Origin: Zavarzinella formosa DSM 19928
GTDB taxonomy: Bacteria; Planctomycetota; Planctomycetia; Gemmatales; Gemmataceae
Assembly (NCBI RefSeq): GCF_000255705.1
Contig: NZ_JH636439.1
Span: forward strand, 203,376-267,375
Reading direction: 5' to 3'
DNA length: 64,000 bases
Part shown: positions 6,303 to 14,533 of the stretch, piece by piece
Position numbering within the stretch: the stretch's first letter is position 1
How the letters are laid out: each line of letters opens with the position of its first letter
The notes under the pieces: model-generated
Databases searched by the model: none
What the model saw: the letters and a program-made list of their open reading frames with translations, nothing else
What the model was told of the DNA's origin: nothing
Program-made: the position numbers and the translations under genes

Positions 6303-8513
6303 ATGGAAACAGCCAGTCCGGCAAAAACACCATTGGACGTCGCGTCTGAGCTGGTGGCCGCCGGCCTTTCGGTCATTCCGATCAAACCTGACGGGTCCAA
6401 GGCACCGGCCACGCAAGGAGAGTGGGAGCCTTGGATGCATCGGATCGCGGACCACCGGCAGCTTCATCGCTGGTTCGGCGGCCGTCTTTGCGGTGTTGCG
6501 GTGATCGGTGGAAAAGTCTCCGGCGGACTGGAGTGCATCGATTTCGACGAGCCCGGTTTCTTCGAGCAGTGGGCCGACGAACTTAACCAACTCGCCCCGG
6601 ATCTCCTTCGCAGATTGGTGATTGTCCACACACCATCCACTGGCGCCCATGCGTGGTATCGCTGTGATGTGGTCAAGAGCAGTGCTGTGCTCGCCAAGCG
6701 GCCTTCCACCAATGAAGAACGCGAAGCCTTTCTTGTGCGGAAACCAAACGGCAAGCCGCCCTCTTGGGTGACGACAATCGAGACACGCGGCGAAGGTGGA
6801 TACGCCCTCGTACCCGGTTCACCGCCGCCATGCCATGTGCTGCAAAAAACCTACGAATACGCCGCCCTCGGCGTCGGTGATCTTGCGAGTGTCAACCGGA
6901 TCACGCCCGATGAGCGAACGCTCATACTTGACCTGGCCCGGTCGTTCAACACCTGGCATGAGGAAAAGCCGCCCTCTGTCAAATGCAGGGGAGACGGATT
7001 GACTCCGGGTGATGACTACGATGCGAGAGGACCGGACTGGCAGACCACGCTCGAAGAACAAGGCTGGAAGTTGTTCCGAGGTGATTGGGAAAATGGCAAA
7101 CTGACCCGGCCGGGCAAAGACAAAGGCGTGTCGGCCACGATCGGGTTTTGTCGTGACAGGGTACACCAGCGGCCGCTCCTTCATGTGTTCTCTTCCTCGG
7201 CGGGGATCGACGTTGGCACTTACGGGAAGTTCCGGACATTCGCCGCCCTCAACCACGGCGGCAACCAAAGCGAGGCCGCCAGGGCCATCGTCAAACTTGG
7301 TTTCGGGACGCCTTCCATCGCTGGAAGGAATGGCAAGCCCACTTCACCGAACGGCCATCATTCGACGGCCGACGCGGCCTTTCTTGAGACTCGTCCGCTC
7401 AAGGGACGGAAGGCGAAGGAAATCACCTGGCTGGTGGACCGAAGAATTCCCTCGGGCAAACTCACCGCCATTGCCGGCGTCGGCGGGATGGGGAAATCGA
7501 CTCTCGTCCGCCATCTGATTGCCTGTCTCACCACCGGCCGCCCGGCCTTCGGACTTGAATACAGACCGCCGCCGGCTTGTGACGTGTTGCTCGCCTCAGT
7601 CGAGGACTCCGTTGAGGATACCATCATCCCTCACCTTCTTGCCGAGGGGGCCGATTTGGATCGCGTCCATACGGTCGATGGAACCAGACTGGCCGACGGC
7701 TCGGTTAAGCCGTTTGACCTGCGGGACATCGATCTTATGGTTCGCACGGTTGAGGCCAACACTTCAATCCGGCTGCTGGTCATCGACCCGATCATGTCGT
7801 TTATCGGCCGGGCCGGGTTGAATGAGAATTCCTCGGCCGAGGTTCGGACCATGCTCGATCCGCTGATTGCCCTCGCCGAGAAGACCGGCGTCACCGTCCT
7901 CCTGATCGCCCATCTGAACAAGTCATCGACCGCGACGGCCATCAACCGGATCGTGGGTTCGACCGCCTTCCGGGACGCATGCCGGGTGGTGTGCATGGTT
8001 GGTGACAATCCGGACGTGGATGACCAGAAAGTATTTGTGGTTGTCAAGGAGAACGTGCCGGGTATCGACCGGCAAAGTTTTGGCTTCACGCTTCGGGCGC
8101 TGTCTGACGGGGAGGCCGATGCCGTGTTGTCCGCCGAAGAGTTCTCCGACCTGTCTTTAGCCGGACGAGACCGGTTGGCTGAAAATCTGAAAGTTGTTGC
8201 GCCCGCCGGCAGAGTGAACCTCAGTGCCGACGCGGTGCTTCAGAAACAGTCTCCAAATGAGATCGGCCGAGGGAAACAGGGTGCGTGCATTCGATGGCTT
8301 AGGGATCGCGTTGGAAAACAATACGCTTGGTGCAGAGAAGATCTGAAGGCTGAGGCCGAGGCACTTGGCTACAACGAGACATGTTTCAAGCGGGCCATCA
8401 GCTCCTTGAGTGAAGAAGGATTGCAATCCCTAAAAAGCGGTTTTGGTGGACGAAACAAATTGGCCTACGGCGATCCCGAGAAGATGCCCGTCGGTCAAAA
8501 CCTGCCTTCATGA
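6303..8513 (+). CDS. Replication protein: prim-pol plus RecA-like ATPase
   Basis: 736 aa. The N-terminal primase-polymerase domain (about 10-190) has CIDFDEP with Asp80 and Asp82, TPSTGAHAWYR and ETRGEGGYALVPGS, the three motifs of bifunctional prim-pol enzymes. A RecA-like ATPase (about 375-590) has the P-loop GVGGMGKST (Lys398) and a Walker B strand LLVIDP, as in RepA/AAA_25 helicases of plasmids and satellites. The C-terminus (about 650-730, AWCREDLKAEAEALGYNETCFKRAISSL) looks like a winged helix for origin binding. Together this is a self-sufficient initiator: priming, unwinding and origin recognition. It is followed directly by a hairpin and iteron-like repeats. Confidence 0.9.
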   Translation: METASPAKTPLDVASELVAAGLSVIPIKPDGSKAPATQGEWEPWMHRIADHRQLHRWFGGRLCGVAVIGGKVSGGLECIDFDEPGFFEQWADELNQLAPDLLRRLVIVHTPSTGAHAWYRCDVVKSSAVLAKRPSTNEEREAFLVRKPNGKPPSWVTTIETRGEGGYALVPGSPPPCHVLQKTYEYAALGVGDLASVNRITPDERTLILDLARSFNTWHEEKPPSVKCRGDGLTPGDDYDARGPDWQTTLEEQGWKLFRGDWENGKLTRPGKDKGVSATIGFCRDRVHQRPLLHVFSSSAGIDVGTYGKFRTFAALNHGGNQSEAARAIVKLGFGTPSIAGRNGKPTSPNGHHSTADAAFLETRPLKGRKAKEITWLVDRRIPSGKLTAIAGVGGMGKSTLVRHLIACLTTGRPAFGLEYRPPPACDVLLASVEDSVEDTIIPHLLAEGADLDRVHTVDGTRLADGSVKPFDLRDIDLMVRTVEANTSIRLLVIDPIMSFIGRAGLNENSSAEVRTMLDPLIALAEKTGVTVLLIAHLNKSSTATAINRIVGSTAFRDACRVVCMVGDNPDVDDQKVFVVVKENVPGIDRQSFGFTLRALSDGEADAVLSAEEFSDLSLAGRDRLAENLKVVAPAGRVNLSADAVLQKQSPNEIGRGKQGACIRWLRDRVGKQYAWCREDLKAEAEALGYNETCFKRAISSLSEEGLQSLKSGFGGRNKLAYGDPEKMPVGQNLPS

Positions 8514-8522
8514 TACCCATTT

Positions 8523-8747
8523 AGGTCATTCAGCTCATTCAGGTCAATTGACCTGAATGAGCTTTTTTTGCTGCCTACGTTCTGCGAAAAAAAAACGCAA
8601 CGCATGTTCGACCAATACCTGTCTTTTAATCAATGACCTAAATGACCCGAATGACCTGAATGACCGCAGATTATTATTAATAAATAATAATTAGAATAAT
8701 ACATTCTCCAGAAAGGTCATTCAGCTCATTCAGGTCATTGATTGACA
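8523..8747. other. Putative replication origin: iteron-like repeats and AT-rich block
   Basis: Just after the replication gene, the 9-bp unit ATGACC(T/C)(G/A)A is tandemly repeated at 8633-8641, 8642-8650 and 8651-8659 with a partial unit at 8660. Inverted copies (TCATTCAGCTCATTCAGGTCA) occur at 8526-8546 and again at 8717-8737. Between them lies 8670-8702, about 33 bp that are nearly all A/T. Direct repeats flanking an AT-rich unwinding block beside an initiator gene are the usual iteron-origin layout. The remainder, 8748-8893, holds no gene that I can see. Confidence 0.65.
8532..8569 (+). terminator. Rho-independent terminator after replication gene
   Basis: A 32-bp perfect palindrome (8532-8563, arms AGCTCATTCAGGTCAA and its complement) is followed by an uninterrupted T7 run. 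It lies 18 nt past the replication gene's stop. The palindrome is built from the same motif as the iteron-like repeats, so the site may serve both termination and initiator binding (autoregulation). Confidence 0.8.
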
Positions 8748-8893
8748 CTGCCCCACGGTGGCCATCGTGGGCCGACGCAATTCTCGCGGGTTTCACCTTC
8801 CCCTAAATCACGCCAAAAAGACGCATTTGGCTCGGGCAACCGGGCCGTGAGAATCATGGAGTCATTAGCACCCCCAACATAAGGATCCCACCC

Positions 8894-9175
8894 ATGTCTT
8901 TCATCATCGAGCCCGGCAAGCCGCTTCAGAATGCCGCCGGTCGCATTGGTTCGCTCGCCATCGTCATCAACGACTGCACGGCCGTTCCCCTCGACCCTCA
9001 CAAGAGAGCCATGATCATGGGCGACTTGAGAGACATTGAACGGCGAATGGCCCGGATCGCGGAAGAGATGACCGCCGAGGATGAAAGAAAGCCTGTCCCA
9101 TTGCCCGGCTGTTCCCGTGTGACGTGCCGCCGGCCAGGCCTTCGAGAGGGACCCGAAGACCGATCACGCTTTTGA
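8894..9175 (+). CDS. Small protein of unknown function (element)
   Basis: 93 aa. AAGGAT lies 7 nt before the ATG. The N-terminal half (SFIIEPGKPLQNAAGRIGSLAIVINDCTAVPLDPHKRAMIMGDLRDIERRMARIAEEM) is well-formed, ending in an amphipathic helix; the C-terminal third is Arg/Pro-rich and less protein-like, so the frame may have decayed or a shorter product may be made. It opens the second, structural half of the element. Confidence 0.55.
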   Translation: MSFIIEPGKPLQNAAGRIGSLAIVINDCTAVPLDPHKRAMIMGDLRDIERRMARIAEEMTAEDERKPVPLPGCSRVTCRRPGLREGPEDRSRF

Positions 9176-9281
9176 ACAAGGCAGCGGGTCCCTCCAGCAT
9201 CGGCCAGGAACGCCGGCCCCACACGGGAACAGCCCGCGTTTTAGACAAAGTTAGTTTTCCAATGAACACGAAAGGACGGGA

Positions 9282-9554
9282 ATGGAACGCGAGCAACCGA
9301 AGGCCGCCCCCAAATCACGGCCGAATGGCCTGTCGTGCCCGAAGTGCAAACGCCCCGTCTCGGGGGTTCGCAAGACACGGCCAGGCCGGGGGCAGATTGA
9401 CCGGCAAAGAGTTTGCCCTTGCGGCTTCCGGGGCGTGACGGTGGAACGGTGGAAACTGGAAAAGGCCACTAATGCCACCGACCCGGCCGCCTATGCCGCT
9501 TTGTTTGCGAAGTGGCTGGAATCGGAATTCAACAAATCACAATCCGGGGAATGA
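9282..9554 (+). CDS. Zinc-ribbon protein, Ogr/Delta-like
   Basis: 90 aa. Residues 18-50 have CPKC, then VRKTRPGRGQIDRQRVC, then CPCGFRG: a CxxC...CxC ribbon with a basic middle, the pattern of NrdR-type or Ogr/Delta late-gene activator ribbons. In P2/P4-like systems such proteins switch on virion genes, and here the gene sits directly upstream of the capsid module, so the same role is possible. The identification rests on cysteine spacing and position only. GAAAGGAC is the ribosome-binding site. Confidence 0.65.
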   Translation: MEREQPKAAPKSRPNGLSCPKCKRPVSGVRKTRPGRGQIDRQRVCPCGFRGVTVERWKLEKATNATDPAAYAALFAKWLESEFNKSQSGE

Positions 9555-9561
9555 TGAACAC

Positions 9562-10098
9562 ATGAGCCAATCAAAACCACTTCCGTTTCCAGGCCTGCCG
9601 GCCGATCCCGTCGACGAGGAGAACGACGCCCGCGAGCAGATTCGCGCCGCCGGTTGGTGGGATCGGGCCTCTTTCCCGGAAAGTTGGCCGCTGTCTTCGA
9701 CGCTGGCCGCCATCCTTCTCCGCGAAGCCGGCGAATACGCCGTCTCGGCCGAGTCGGCCGAGGACCTGGCGAGGCGAAGGCTGATCGGATTTCCCGGTGT
9801 GTCTGAATCGGAAGAATTCGAGTGGAATGCCGTGGACGTGATCCAGCTCGCCAACACGCTGGAGGTTCGCCGGGAGTGGATCCCCGGATCTCGCCACGAC
9901 GCCAAGAAGCACCCGATGCAAAAACACTTGGACACTCTCCGCGAGGCCGGCCCGCTGGCGCCGCCCGAAGGAATCCCGCATCTGGACTTGCGGCAGATCG
10001 CCCTGATGCTCACGACCGCCGACAACCGGGAGGCGAGGGAAATTCATTTCGTTGCCCTGCAAGCCATCCTCGAAACCGACCACGGAATCCGAATCTGA
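9562..10098 (+). CDS. Protein of unknown function upstream of capsid gene
   Basis: 178 aa from the ATG at 9562, 7 nt after the zinc-ribbon gene's stop; an in-frame extension to 9472 would overlap that gene and is not favoured. The sequence is soluble and charged (PADPVDEENDAREQIRAAGWWDRASFPESW near the start; EGIPHLDLRQIALMLTTADNREAREIHFVALQAILE at the end). No known domain. The gene order resembles places where small terminases or scaffold proteins occur, but I see no HTH or ATPase motif to support either. Confidence 0.7.
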   Translation: MSQSKPLPFPGLPADPVDEENDAREQIRAAGWWDRASFPESWPLSSTLAAILLREAGEYAVSAESAEDLARRRLIGFPGVSESEEFEWNAVDVIQLANTLEVRREWIPGSRHDAKKHPMQKHLDTLREAGPLAPPEGIPHLDLRQIALMLTTADNREAREIHFVALQAILETDHGIRI

Positions 10099-10147
10099 CC
10101 AGGGCAAACCGCCCGCAACCCACCGGCGAGACCGGGGAGCAAGACCG

Positions 10148-11665
10148 ATGAATTTTGAATCCTATGTGCGATCCCTGGGACATGACCCGGACGCCCTCAC
10201 CCCCGATTTGAAGGTCGCCCTTCAGGCCGCGTGGCGGGCTCATATGGCCGCCACGGGAGGGGATGCCACCGCCGGGGCCACTCTTCCGGCCGGCAACACG
10301 AACGGAAGCGCGGACCGGGGCACCACGGAGAACGCGAGAATCAACGCCATCGTCTCGATGTGCGGGGAAAATGCCACGGTGGCCGGAGAGGCCATCGTGG
10401 GCGGCTGGGATCTGGCCAGAACGAAAATGCGGCTGGAACTGGACGCCCTCCGAAGCTCGCGTTCCACGGCACCGACCTCGACTTACGTTACCCAAACTGT
10501 CCCGGCAATGTACACGCCGGCCGGCTTTCATCACCGTCAAGCCCGTCAATACCCGGCGCCAAACGCCGCCTCGATTGTCCAGGCGTCGTTGATGCTGCGA
10601 TGCGGACACGAGGCGGCCGCGCTTCACAACTACGGCGACCGGGTTTGTGCCATCGCCGACGGCGCCCGCTTCGGCAGCATGGTTGACGCGGCCAAATGGT
10701 TTCTTGGCCAGACCACCGACCAGCCGGTTCCAAATGACAAAAGTTCCATTGCCAAAATGGCCTTCGGCTCGTTCGGCCCGATGGCCTCCAGCGGCATCAG
10801 CACGGCCAGTTTTGCGAACGCCCTGGCGGACACGGTGGGCCGCGTCGTGTCGCATTCCTACTCGATCCAGCCGGCGACGTGGGCCGCGTTCGCTTCGGCG
10901 AAGTCCGTCCCTGACTTTCGGAAGAAAACGTCGATCCGCCCTTCGTTCTATGTCGACTTGAAAAAGGTCGGACCGGTCGGGGAAATCGAACACGGCAAGG
11001 CCGACGACAAGGCCGAGTTCACCTACTCGGTGGACACATACGCGCGGCTGTTCTCGGTGGACCGGACGACGATCATCAATGATGACTTGGGCATCTTGGA
11101 CCAACTTCCGCCGGCGATGGCGAAAGGCTCGGCCCGGACGCTCGCCACGTTGGTTTACTCGGTCATGTCGGCGAACGCCGGCTCGTTCTTCGGGACCGGC
11201 AACAAGAACTATTTGAGCGGCGGGGCCTCGGCCCTGTCGGTGACGTCGCTGGCCTCGGCCGTTCAAAAGCTGCGAGAGCAAAAGTCCCGTGAGGGGGACT
11301 ACCTCACCCTCACGCCGAGGACGCTTCTGGTTTCGACGGCCTTGGAGGTCACCGGCCGCACGATTCTGAATTCACTGCTGACGAACCAGACGGCCGCCAA
11401 CGCCCCGACCGGTAATCCATTCTCCGGGAGTGACATTCAATTGGTGGTCGAACCGCGGCTCGGGGCCACCGAATGGTATCTCTTCGCCGATCCCTCGGCC
11501 GAGGCGGTTGTCGTGGCTTACCTGGAGGGACGCGACGCGCCGGTCATCGAGCAGTTCGACATGGCGACGACGCCGGAACAATTGAAAGTCACCTGGCGTT
11601 GTGTGTTCGACTTCGGCGCCGCGCTGGCTGATCCGACGGGTGCCGTCAAGTCGGCGGGGGCGTGA
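10148..11665 (+). CDS. Phage-type major capsid protein (HK97 fold)
   Basis: 505 aa, GGGGAG 8 nt before the ATG. The C-terminal 300 residues match the capsid part of prohead-protease/major-capsid fusion proteins: FRKKTSIRPSFYVDLKKV, GEIEHGKADDKAEFTYSVDTY, FSVDRTTIINDDLGILDQLP, LVYSVMSAN, LTPRTLLVSTALE, WYLFADPSAEAVVVAYLEGR, VIEQFD...TWRCVFDFGAALAD. The N-terminal ~190 residues are low in recognisable motifs and I see no protease triad, so this is the capsid without its usual protease half; the N-terminus could serve as a delta/scaffold domain. It implies that the element makes, or supplies a variant of, a procapsid shell. Confidence 0.9.
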   Translation: MNFESYVRSLGHDPDALTPDLKVALQAAWRAHMAATGGDATAGATLPAGNTNGSADRGTTENARINAIVSMCGENATVAGEAIVGGWDLARTKMRLELDALRSSRSTAPTSTYVTQTVPAMYTPAGFHHRQARQYPAPNAASIVQASLMLRCGHEAAALHNYGDRVCAIADGARFGSMVDAAKWFLGQTTDQPVPNDKSSIAKMAFGSFGPMASSGISTASFANALADTVGRVVSHSYSIQPATWAAFASAKSVPDFRKKTSIRPSFYVDLKKVGPVGEIEHGKADDKAEFTYSVDTYARLFSVDRTTIINDDLGILDQLPPAMAKGSARTLATLVYSVMSANAGSFFGTGNKNYLSGGASALSVTSLASAVQKLREQKSREGDYLTLTPRTLLVSTALEVTGRTILNSLLTNQTAANAPTGNPFSGSDIQLVVEPRLGATEWYLFADPSAEAVVVAYLEGRDAPVIEQFDMATTPEQLKVTWRCVFDFGAALADPTGAVKSAGA

Positions 11666-11728
11666 TCTGGGGTGAGCCTGGCAATATCGTGCCGGTCACC
11701 GACCGGCCTTTTCATTTCGGAGGTTCTG

Positions 11729-12850
11729 ATGGCCGCGACGATTCACGAACTGCACGATTCTCGCAACCTGTCCATCGGGCGTGACAGCGCCTCCGCCCCG
11801 TGGAGGTTCCTCGTCACGGGAGCCGCCGACGAGGAGGAAGCATGGGCGCTGGCCAACGCCGCCGCCCCGGCGACTTATTCACCGGCGGGCACCGGCACGC
11901 TGTTGAAGGACAAGATCGACACCGACAACCAAGGCGCCGGGAATTACTACGTCACCGTGAATTATTCCAGCGGCAAGGCCGACGACAACGCCTCGGCCGG
12001 CTCCTCCCCGACCCAGACGACCAACCCGGACGGGACGTCCGTCGAGGGAGAGGGCAACGTGGCTCCGGGGACGGACCCGAATCAAGAACTGACGATGGGG
12101 TTCGGCCGTGATATGTCGTTCAGCACGGGCGGTGGGACGCAGCACATCACGCAGGCTTTTTCGACCGAGTATTCGGTGACGGCCGACCAAAAGAGACTTG
12201 ACCAGGCGGCCGACGACGCCCAGGCGACCTTTGACGCCGCCAACGCCGCCTGGGCGGCCGCCGTGTTTGCGGCCGCCGCCGATCCGGAAAACTCCGAACT
12301 CGCCGAGGCGGTGACGGTTGCCCTCGCGGCCAAGGACGCGGCCGAGACCGCCTATGAGTCGGCGGAAGGAGCGGCGTTGGCGGAGGCCAACAAAGTGCCG
12401 GACTACGGCAACGCAATCAACGTCGGACCGAACGGCGTCGAGGGGGTGGAGATCCATGCCCCGGACCCGAAGTTCCAGGTCTCTTTCAAGGTTCCGTCGC
12501 TGACGGTCGGCCGTTTCACCAAACTCTGTTTCCATTCATGCAAGATGAACGCCGTTGCGTGGCAGGGGTTCTTTCCGCGTGAGATCCTGTTTCTGGGAAC
12601 CGACGGCAGCTACACGGACGCCGACAAAAAATGGTCGCTCACCTACCAGTTTGCCTACTCGCCGACTTTGAAAAACCTGCCCATCAACGACCAGATCACC
12701 GTGCCGCTCAAACGCGGCTGGGATTACCTGTGGGTTCTCTACGAACACAAAGATGACAAGGTTGCCGACTCACTGGTGATGCGGCCGAAGTGCGTCTATG
12801 TGATGCGCGTCTATTCAGAGTTTGATTTTCTTGAAACCTTGGGGTTCTGA
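11729..12850 (+). CDS. Putative virion protein with Ala-rich helical insert
   Basis: 373 aa; GGAGG 5 nt before the ATG fixes the start. Residues 1-150 and 230-373 resemble an uncharacterised family found beside capsid genes in planctomycete phage-like elements (GVEIHAPDPKF, MNAVAWQGFFPREILFLG, WSLTYQFAYSPT, GWDYLWVLYEHKDDK, CVYVMRVYSEFDFLETLG). Between them, about residues 165-232, lies an almost purely helical Ala/Asp/Glu-rich stretch (QAADDAQATFDAANAAW...) that looks like a coiled-coil insert. Its position after the capsid gene fits a decoration, connector or tail protein; the exact role is unknown. Confidence 0.75.
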   Translation: MAATIHELHDSRNLSIGRDSASAPWRFLVTGAADEEEAWALANAAAPATYSPAGTGTLLKDKIDTDNQGAGNYYVTVNYSSGKADDNASAGSSPTQTTNPDGTSVEGEGNVAPGTDPNQELTMGFGRDMSFSTGGGTQHITQAFSTEYSVTADQKRLDQAADDAQATFDAANAAWAAAVFAAAADPENSELAEAVTVALAAKDAAETAYESAEGAALAEANKVPDYGNAINVGPNGVEGVEIHAPDPKFQVSFKVPSLTVGRFTKLCFHSCKMNAVAWQGFFPREILFLGTDGSYTDADKKWSLTYQFAYSPTLKNLPINDQITVPLKRGWDYLWVLYEHKDDKVADSLVMRPKCVYVMRVYSEFDFLETLGF

Positions 12851-12852
12851 TC

Positions 12853-13206
12853 ATGAGTGACAAACACGTTCTCGAAGAGCTGGCTGGCGGCCAGGTTCTT
12901 GTGTTGGGGCCGGATGGAAGGTACGCCCCGGTTATCGGCATGACGATGCGAGAGGCACTGGACGCGATCCGCCTCGGACAGAAAATAACCGTGGATGTCG
13001 CCGGCGGGAAGACCGCGACGCCCGCTCTCCCGGCCATTCCGGCCGGTGACGGCTTGCCTCACTCGGCTCGGTCAGGGCCGGACAGGGATGCCGTGACCTT
13101 TAGGGAAGTGGTCGGAGAAGACGGTGTTGTTCGCAAATATGTCGGTGGATTCAATCCCGAAACCGTCTTGAGGGCAATCGGAATCGAGCTGCAAAAGGGC
13201 GAGTGA
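12853..13206 (+). CDS. Small protein of unknown function after structural genes
   Basis: 117 aa, 2 nt after the preceding stop, so part of the same operon. The N-terminal part (EELAGGQVLVLGPDGRYAPVIGMTMREALDAIRLGQKITVDVAGG) is compact; a Pro/Ala linker follows and a C-terminal segment (VVRKYVGGFNPETVLRAIGIELQKG) ends it. No recognised family. It closes the rightward operon before a strong terminator. Confidence 0.65.
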   Translation: MSDKHVLEELAGGQVLVLGPDGRYAPVIGMTMREALDAIRLGQKITVDVAGGKTATPALPAIPAGDGLPHSARSGPDRDAVTFREVVGEDGVVRKYVGGFNPETVLRAIGIELQKGE

Positions 13207-13212
13207 AAGTTG

Positions 13213-13245
13213 AGTGGCCCGGCATCATGCCGGGCCACTTGTGTT
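13213..13245. terminator. Convergent terminator between virion operon and integrase
   Basis: AGTGGCCCGGCAT (13213-13225) pairs perfectly with 13227-13239, giving a 13-bp GC-rich stem (the actual loop must open a few pairs), then TTGTGTTTT. The stem abuts the integrase stop codon at 13246, so it likely serves both convergent transcripts. Confidence 0.8.
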
Positions 13246-14421
13246 TTAGCCGATCTTCAACGCCACCTCGACGGCCTTCTCGACGCCCAGCTCGGCATAG
13301 CGCTGGGTCATGTCAGCCCCGGCATGCCCAAGAACGCTTTGGGCGTGATCGAGGCCGAACACTTTCCGAATCTCCGTCGCGGCCGAATGTCTCAACTGGT
13401 GAAGCGTCCACCAGTTTTCCCGCCTCCATTCCGGCCCGGCCGTTTCCGGCATCGGGAAAGCCATCTCGCACGCCCGCGTCACGCACCGGCCAACGGCATG
13501 GGTTGTGTACCTGACGCCCTTCGCCCGGACCGGTTTGGCTTTCTTCTTGCGCATCCCACGCGAGGGGTTGAACACGTACTCATCCGGTTGCAGATCCGCG
13601 AGCAAGGGCAGCAAGACGGCCTGAGCCTTTGGCCCGATGGCGATGACCCGGCTTTTCCCCTTGTGGGCGTTCTTGTGGGTTTCCGGCGTGAACAGCCAGA
13701 CAGGCCCGGAGCGGTCGAGATCGCACGGCCGCAACTGGCAGATCTCGCCGCACCTGGCGCCGGTGAGCGTCAACAGCCGGACAATGTCAGCCACGGCCGG
13801 CGGGAGCGTTGGGAGCGTCTTCTCCACCAGTTCGGGACGGACCGGCCGGACGACCCGTCCTTCCTTCGCCTCGGTGCGTCCCCTCTTCAATGCCGCCACG
13901 GCTTGAAGCCCATGCAACACGCTCGGCGGGACAAGTTCGTTTTCGACTCCCCACTTGAAGACGTGGCGAACACGACGGATGAGATTGTTGATGTTCTCGC
14001 GGGACAGATCCCGGCGAACCAATTCGACCCGGACGGCCTTTAGTTTCAACGGTGAAAACTCGGCGACGGGGAGCGAAGCATACAACTCGCGAACCGGCCG
14101 GAGCGCGGATCGGAAGCAATGGAGTTCGTTTCCCGGCTGGCCGCTGGTCTGACGGTAGTGAATTTCGGCGTGTTTCCAGAATCTCGCCATAAGCATGGAA
14201 ACGGTGATGATTTGCGGCGAAACGGATCTGACAGGTTCTGACCGGATTTTTCCACCGGCGAGCCACTCCGCAAGCTCGCGTTGATAGTTGGCCCAAACTT
14301 CTTCGGGGGGAGTTTTTTTGCCGGGCGGCCAATGGCCGAGATAAACGTCTTTGCCGGATAAAGTGACCACGCCGCGTTGGGAATGTTTGTGACGGCGCAA
14401 CTTGGGAAGGGATCGAGACAT
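13246..14421 (-). CDS. Tyrosine recombinase (element integrase)
   Basis: 391 aa. N-terminal segment GVVTLSGKDVYLGHWPPGK is the short strand motif seen at the start of planctomycete integrases, followed by a core-binding helical domain (about 70-170, RDLSRENINNLIRRVRHVFKW). The catalytic domain shows Arg223 (TGARCGEI), His341 and Arg344 (LHQLRHSAATE), His366 (LGHAG) and the nucleophile Tyr375 (QRYAELG), so it looks active. The gene lies 112 nt from the intact tRNA-Val attachment site, reading away from it. The ATG at 14421 is preferred by family length; 14487 is an in-frame alternative, and no clear Shine-Dalgarno is seen. Confidence 0.92.
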   Translation of the reverse strand: MSRSLPKLRRHKHSQRGVVTLSGKDVYLGHWPPGKKTPPEEVWANYQRELAEWLAGGKIRSEPVRSVSPQIITVSMLMARFWKHAEIHYRQTSGQPGNELHCFRSALRPVRELYASLPVAEFSPLKLKAVRVELVRRDLSRENINNLIRRVRHVFKWGVENELVPPSVLHGLQAVAALKRGRTEAKEGRVVRPVRPELVEKTLPTLPPAVADIVRLLTLTGARCGEICQLRPCDLDRSGPVWLFTPETHKNAHKGKSRVIAIGPKAQAVLLPLLADLQPDEYVFNPSRGMRKKKAKPVRAKGVRYTTHAVGRCVTRACEMAFPMPETAGPEWRRENWWTLHQLRHSAATEIRKVFGLDHAQSVLGHAGADMTQRYAELGVEKAVEVALKIG

Positions 14422-14435
14422 GCGGTGCGATTCCG

Positions 14436-14459
14436 AAAAACGGTCAAGTGACCGTTTTT
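14436..14459. promoter_or_regulatory. 11-bp-arm inverted repeat upstream of integrase
   Basis: AAAAACGGTCA and TGACCGTTTTT flank a 2-nt spacer, 15 nt upstream of the integrase ATG, followed by another TGACCGG. It could be the integrase operator, or arm-type sites of the recombination complex given its place between the gene and the attachment core. Matching CCGGTCA repeats lie at 4125-4142 near the other end. Confidence 0.6.
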
Positions 14460-14533
14460 GACCGGATTGCGGGCCGCACTGTCTCACGCAAGACAGGTAA
14501 CGTAAACACCGTTCGGCAATGGACTTACGGAAT

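Noticed and set aside
8523-8747. CRISPR array
   Set aside because: The units are 9 bp, contiguous and without spacers; this is an iteron-like array, not repeat-spacer.
9472-9561. N-terminal extension of the gene at 9562
   Set aside because: It would overlap the zinc-ribbon gene by more than 80 nt with an unlike composition, and the ATG at 9562 fits the operon spacing.
10010-11281. 423-codon minus-strand frame opposite the capsid gene
   Set aside because: The capsid frame matches a known family along its whole C-terminal part; the antisense frame is rich in Arg and Gly as expected of a shadow.
13210-14043. Long open frame (277 codons) on the plus strand
   Set aside because: It lies antisense to the integrase, whose catalytic residues are all present on the other strand, and its translation resembles no protein family. 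High GC makes such shadow frames common.
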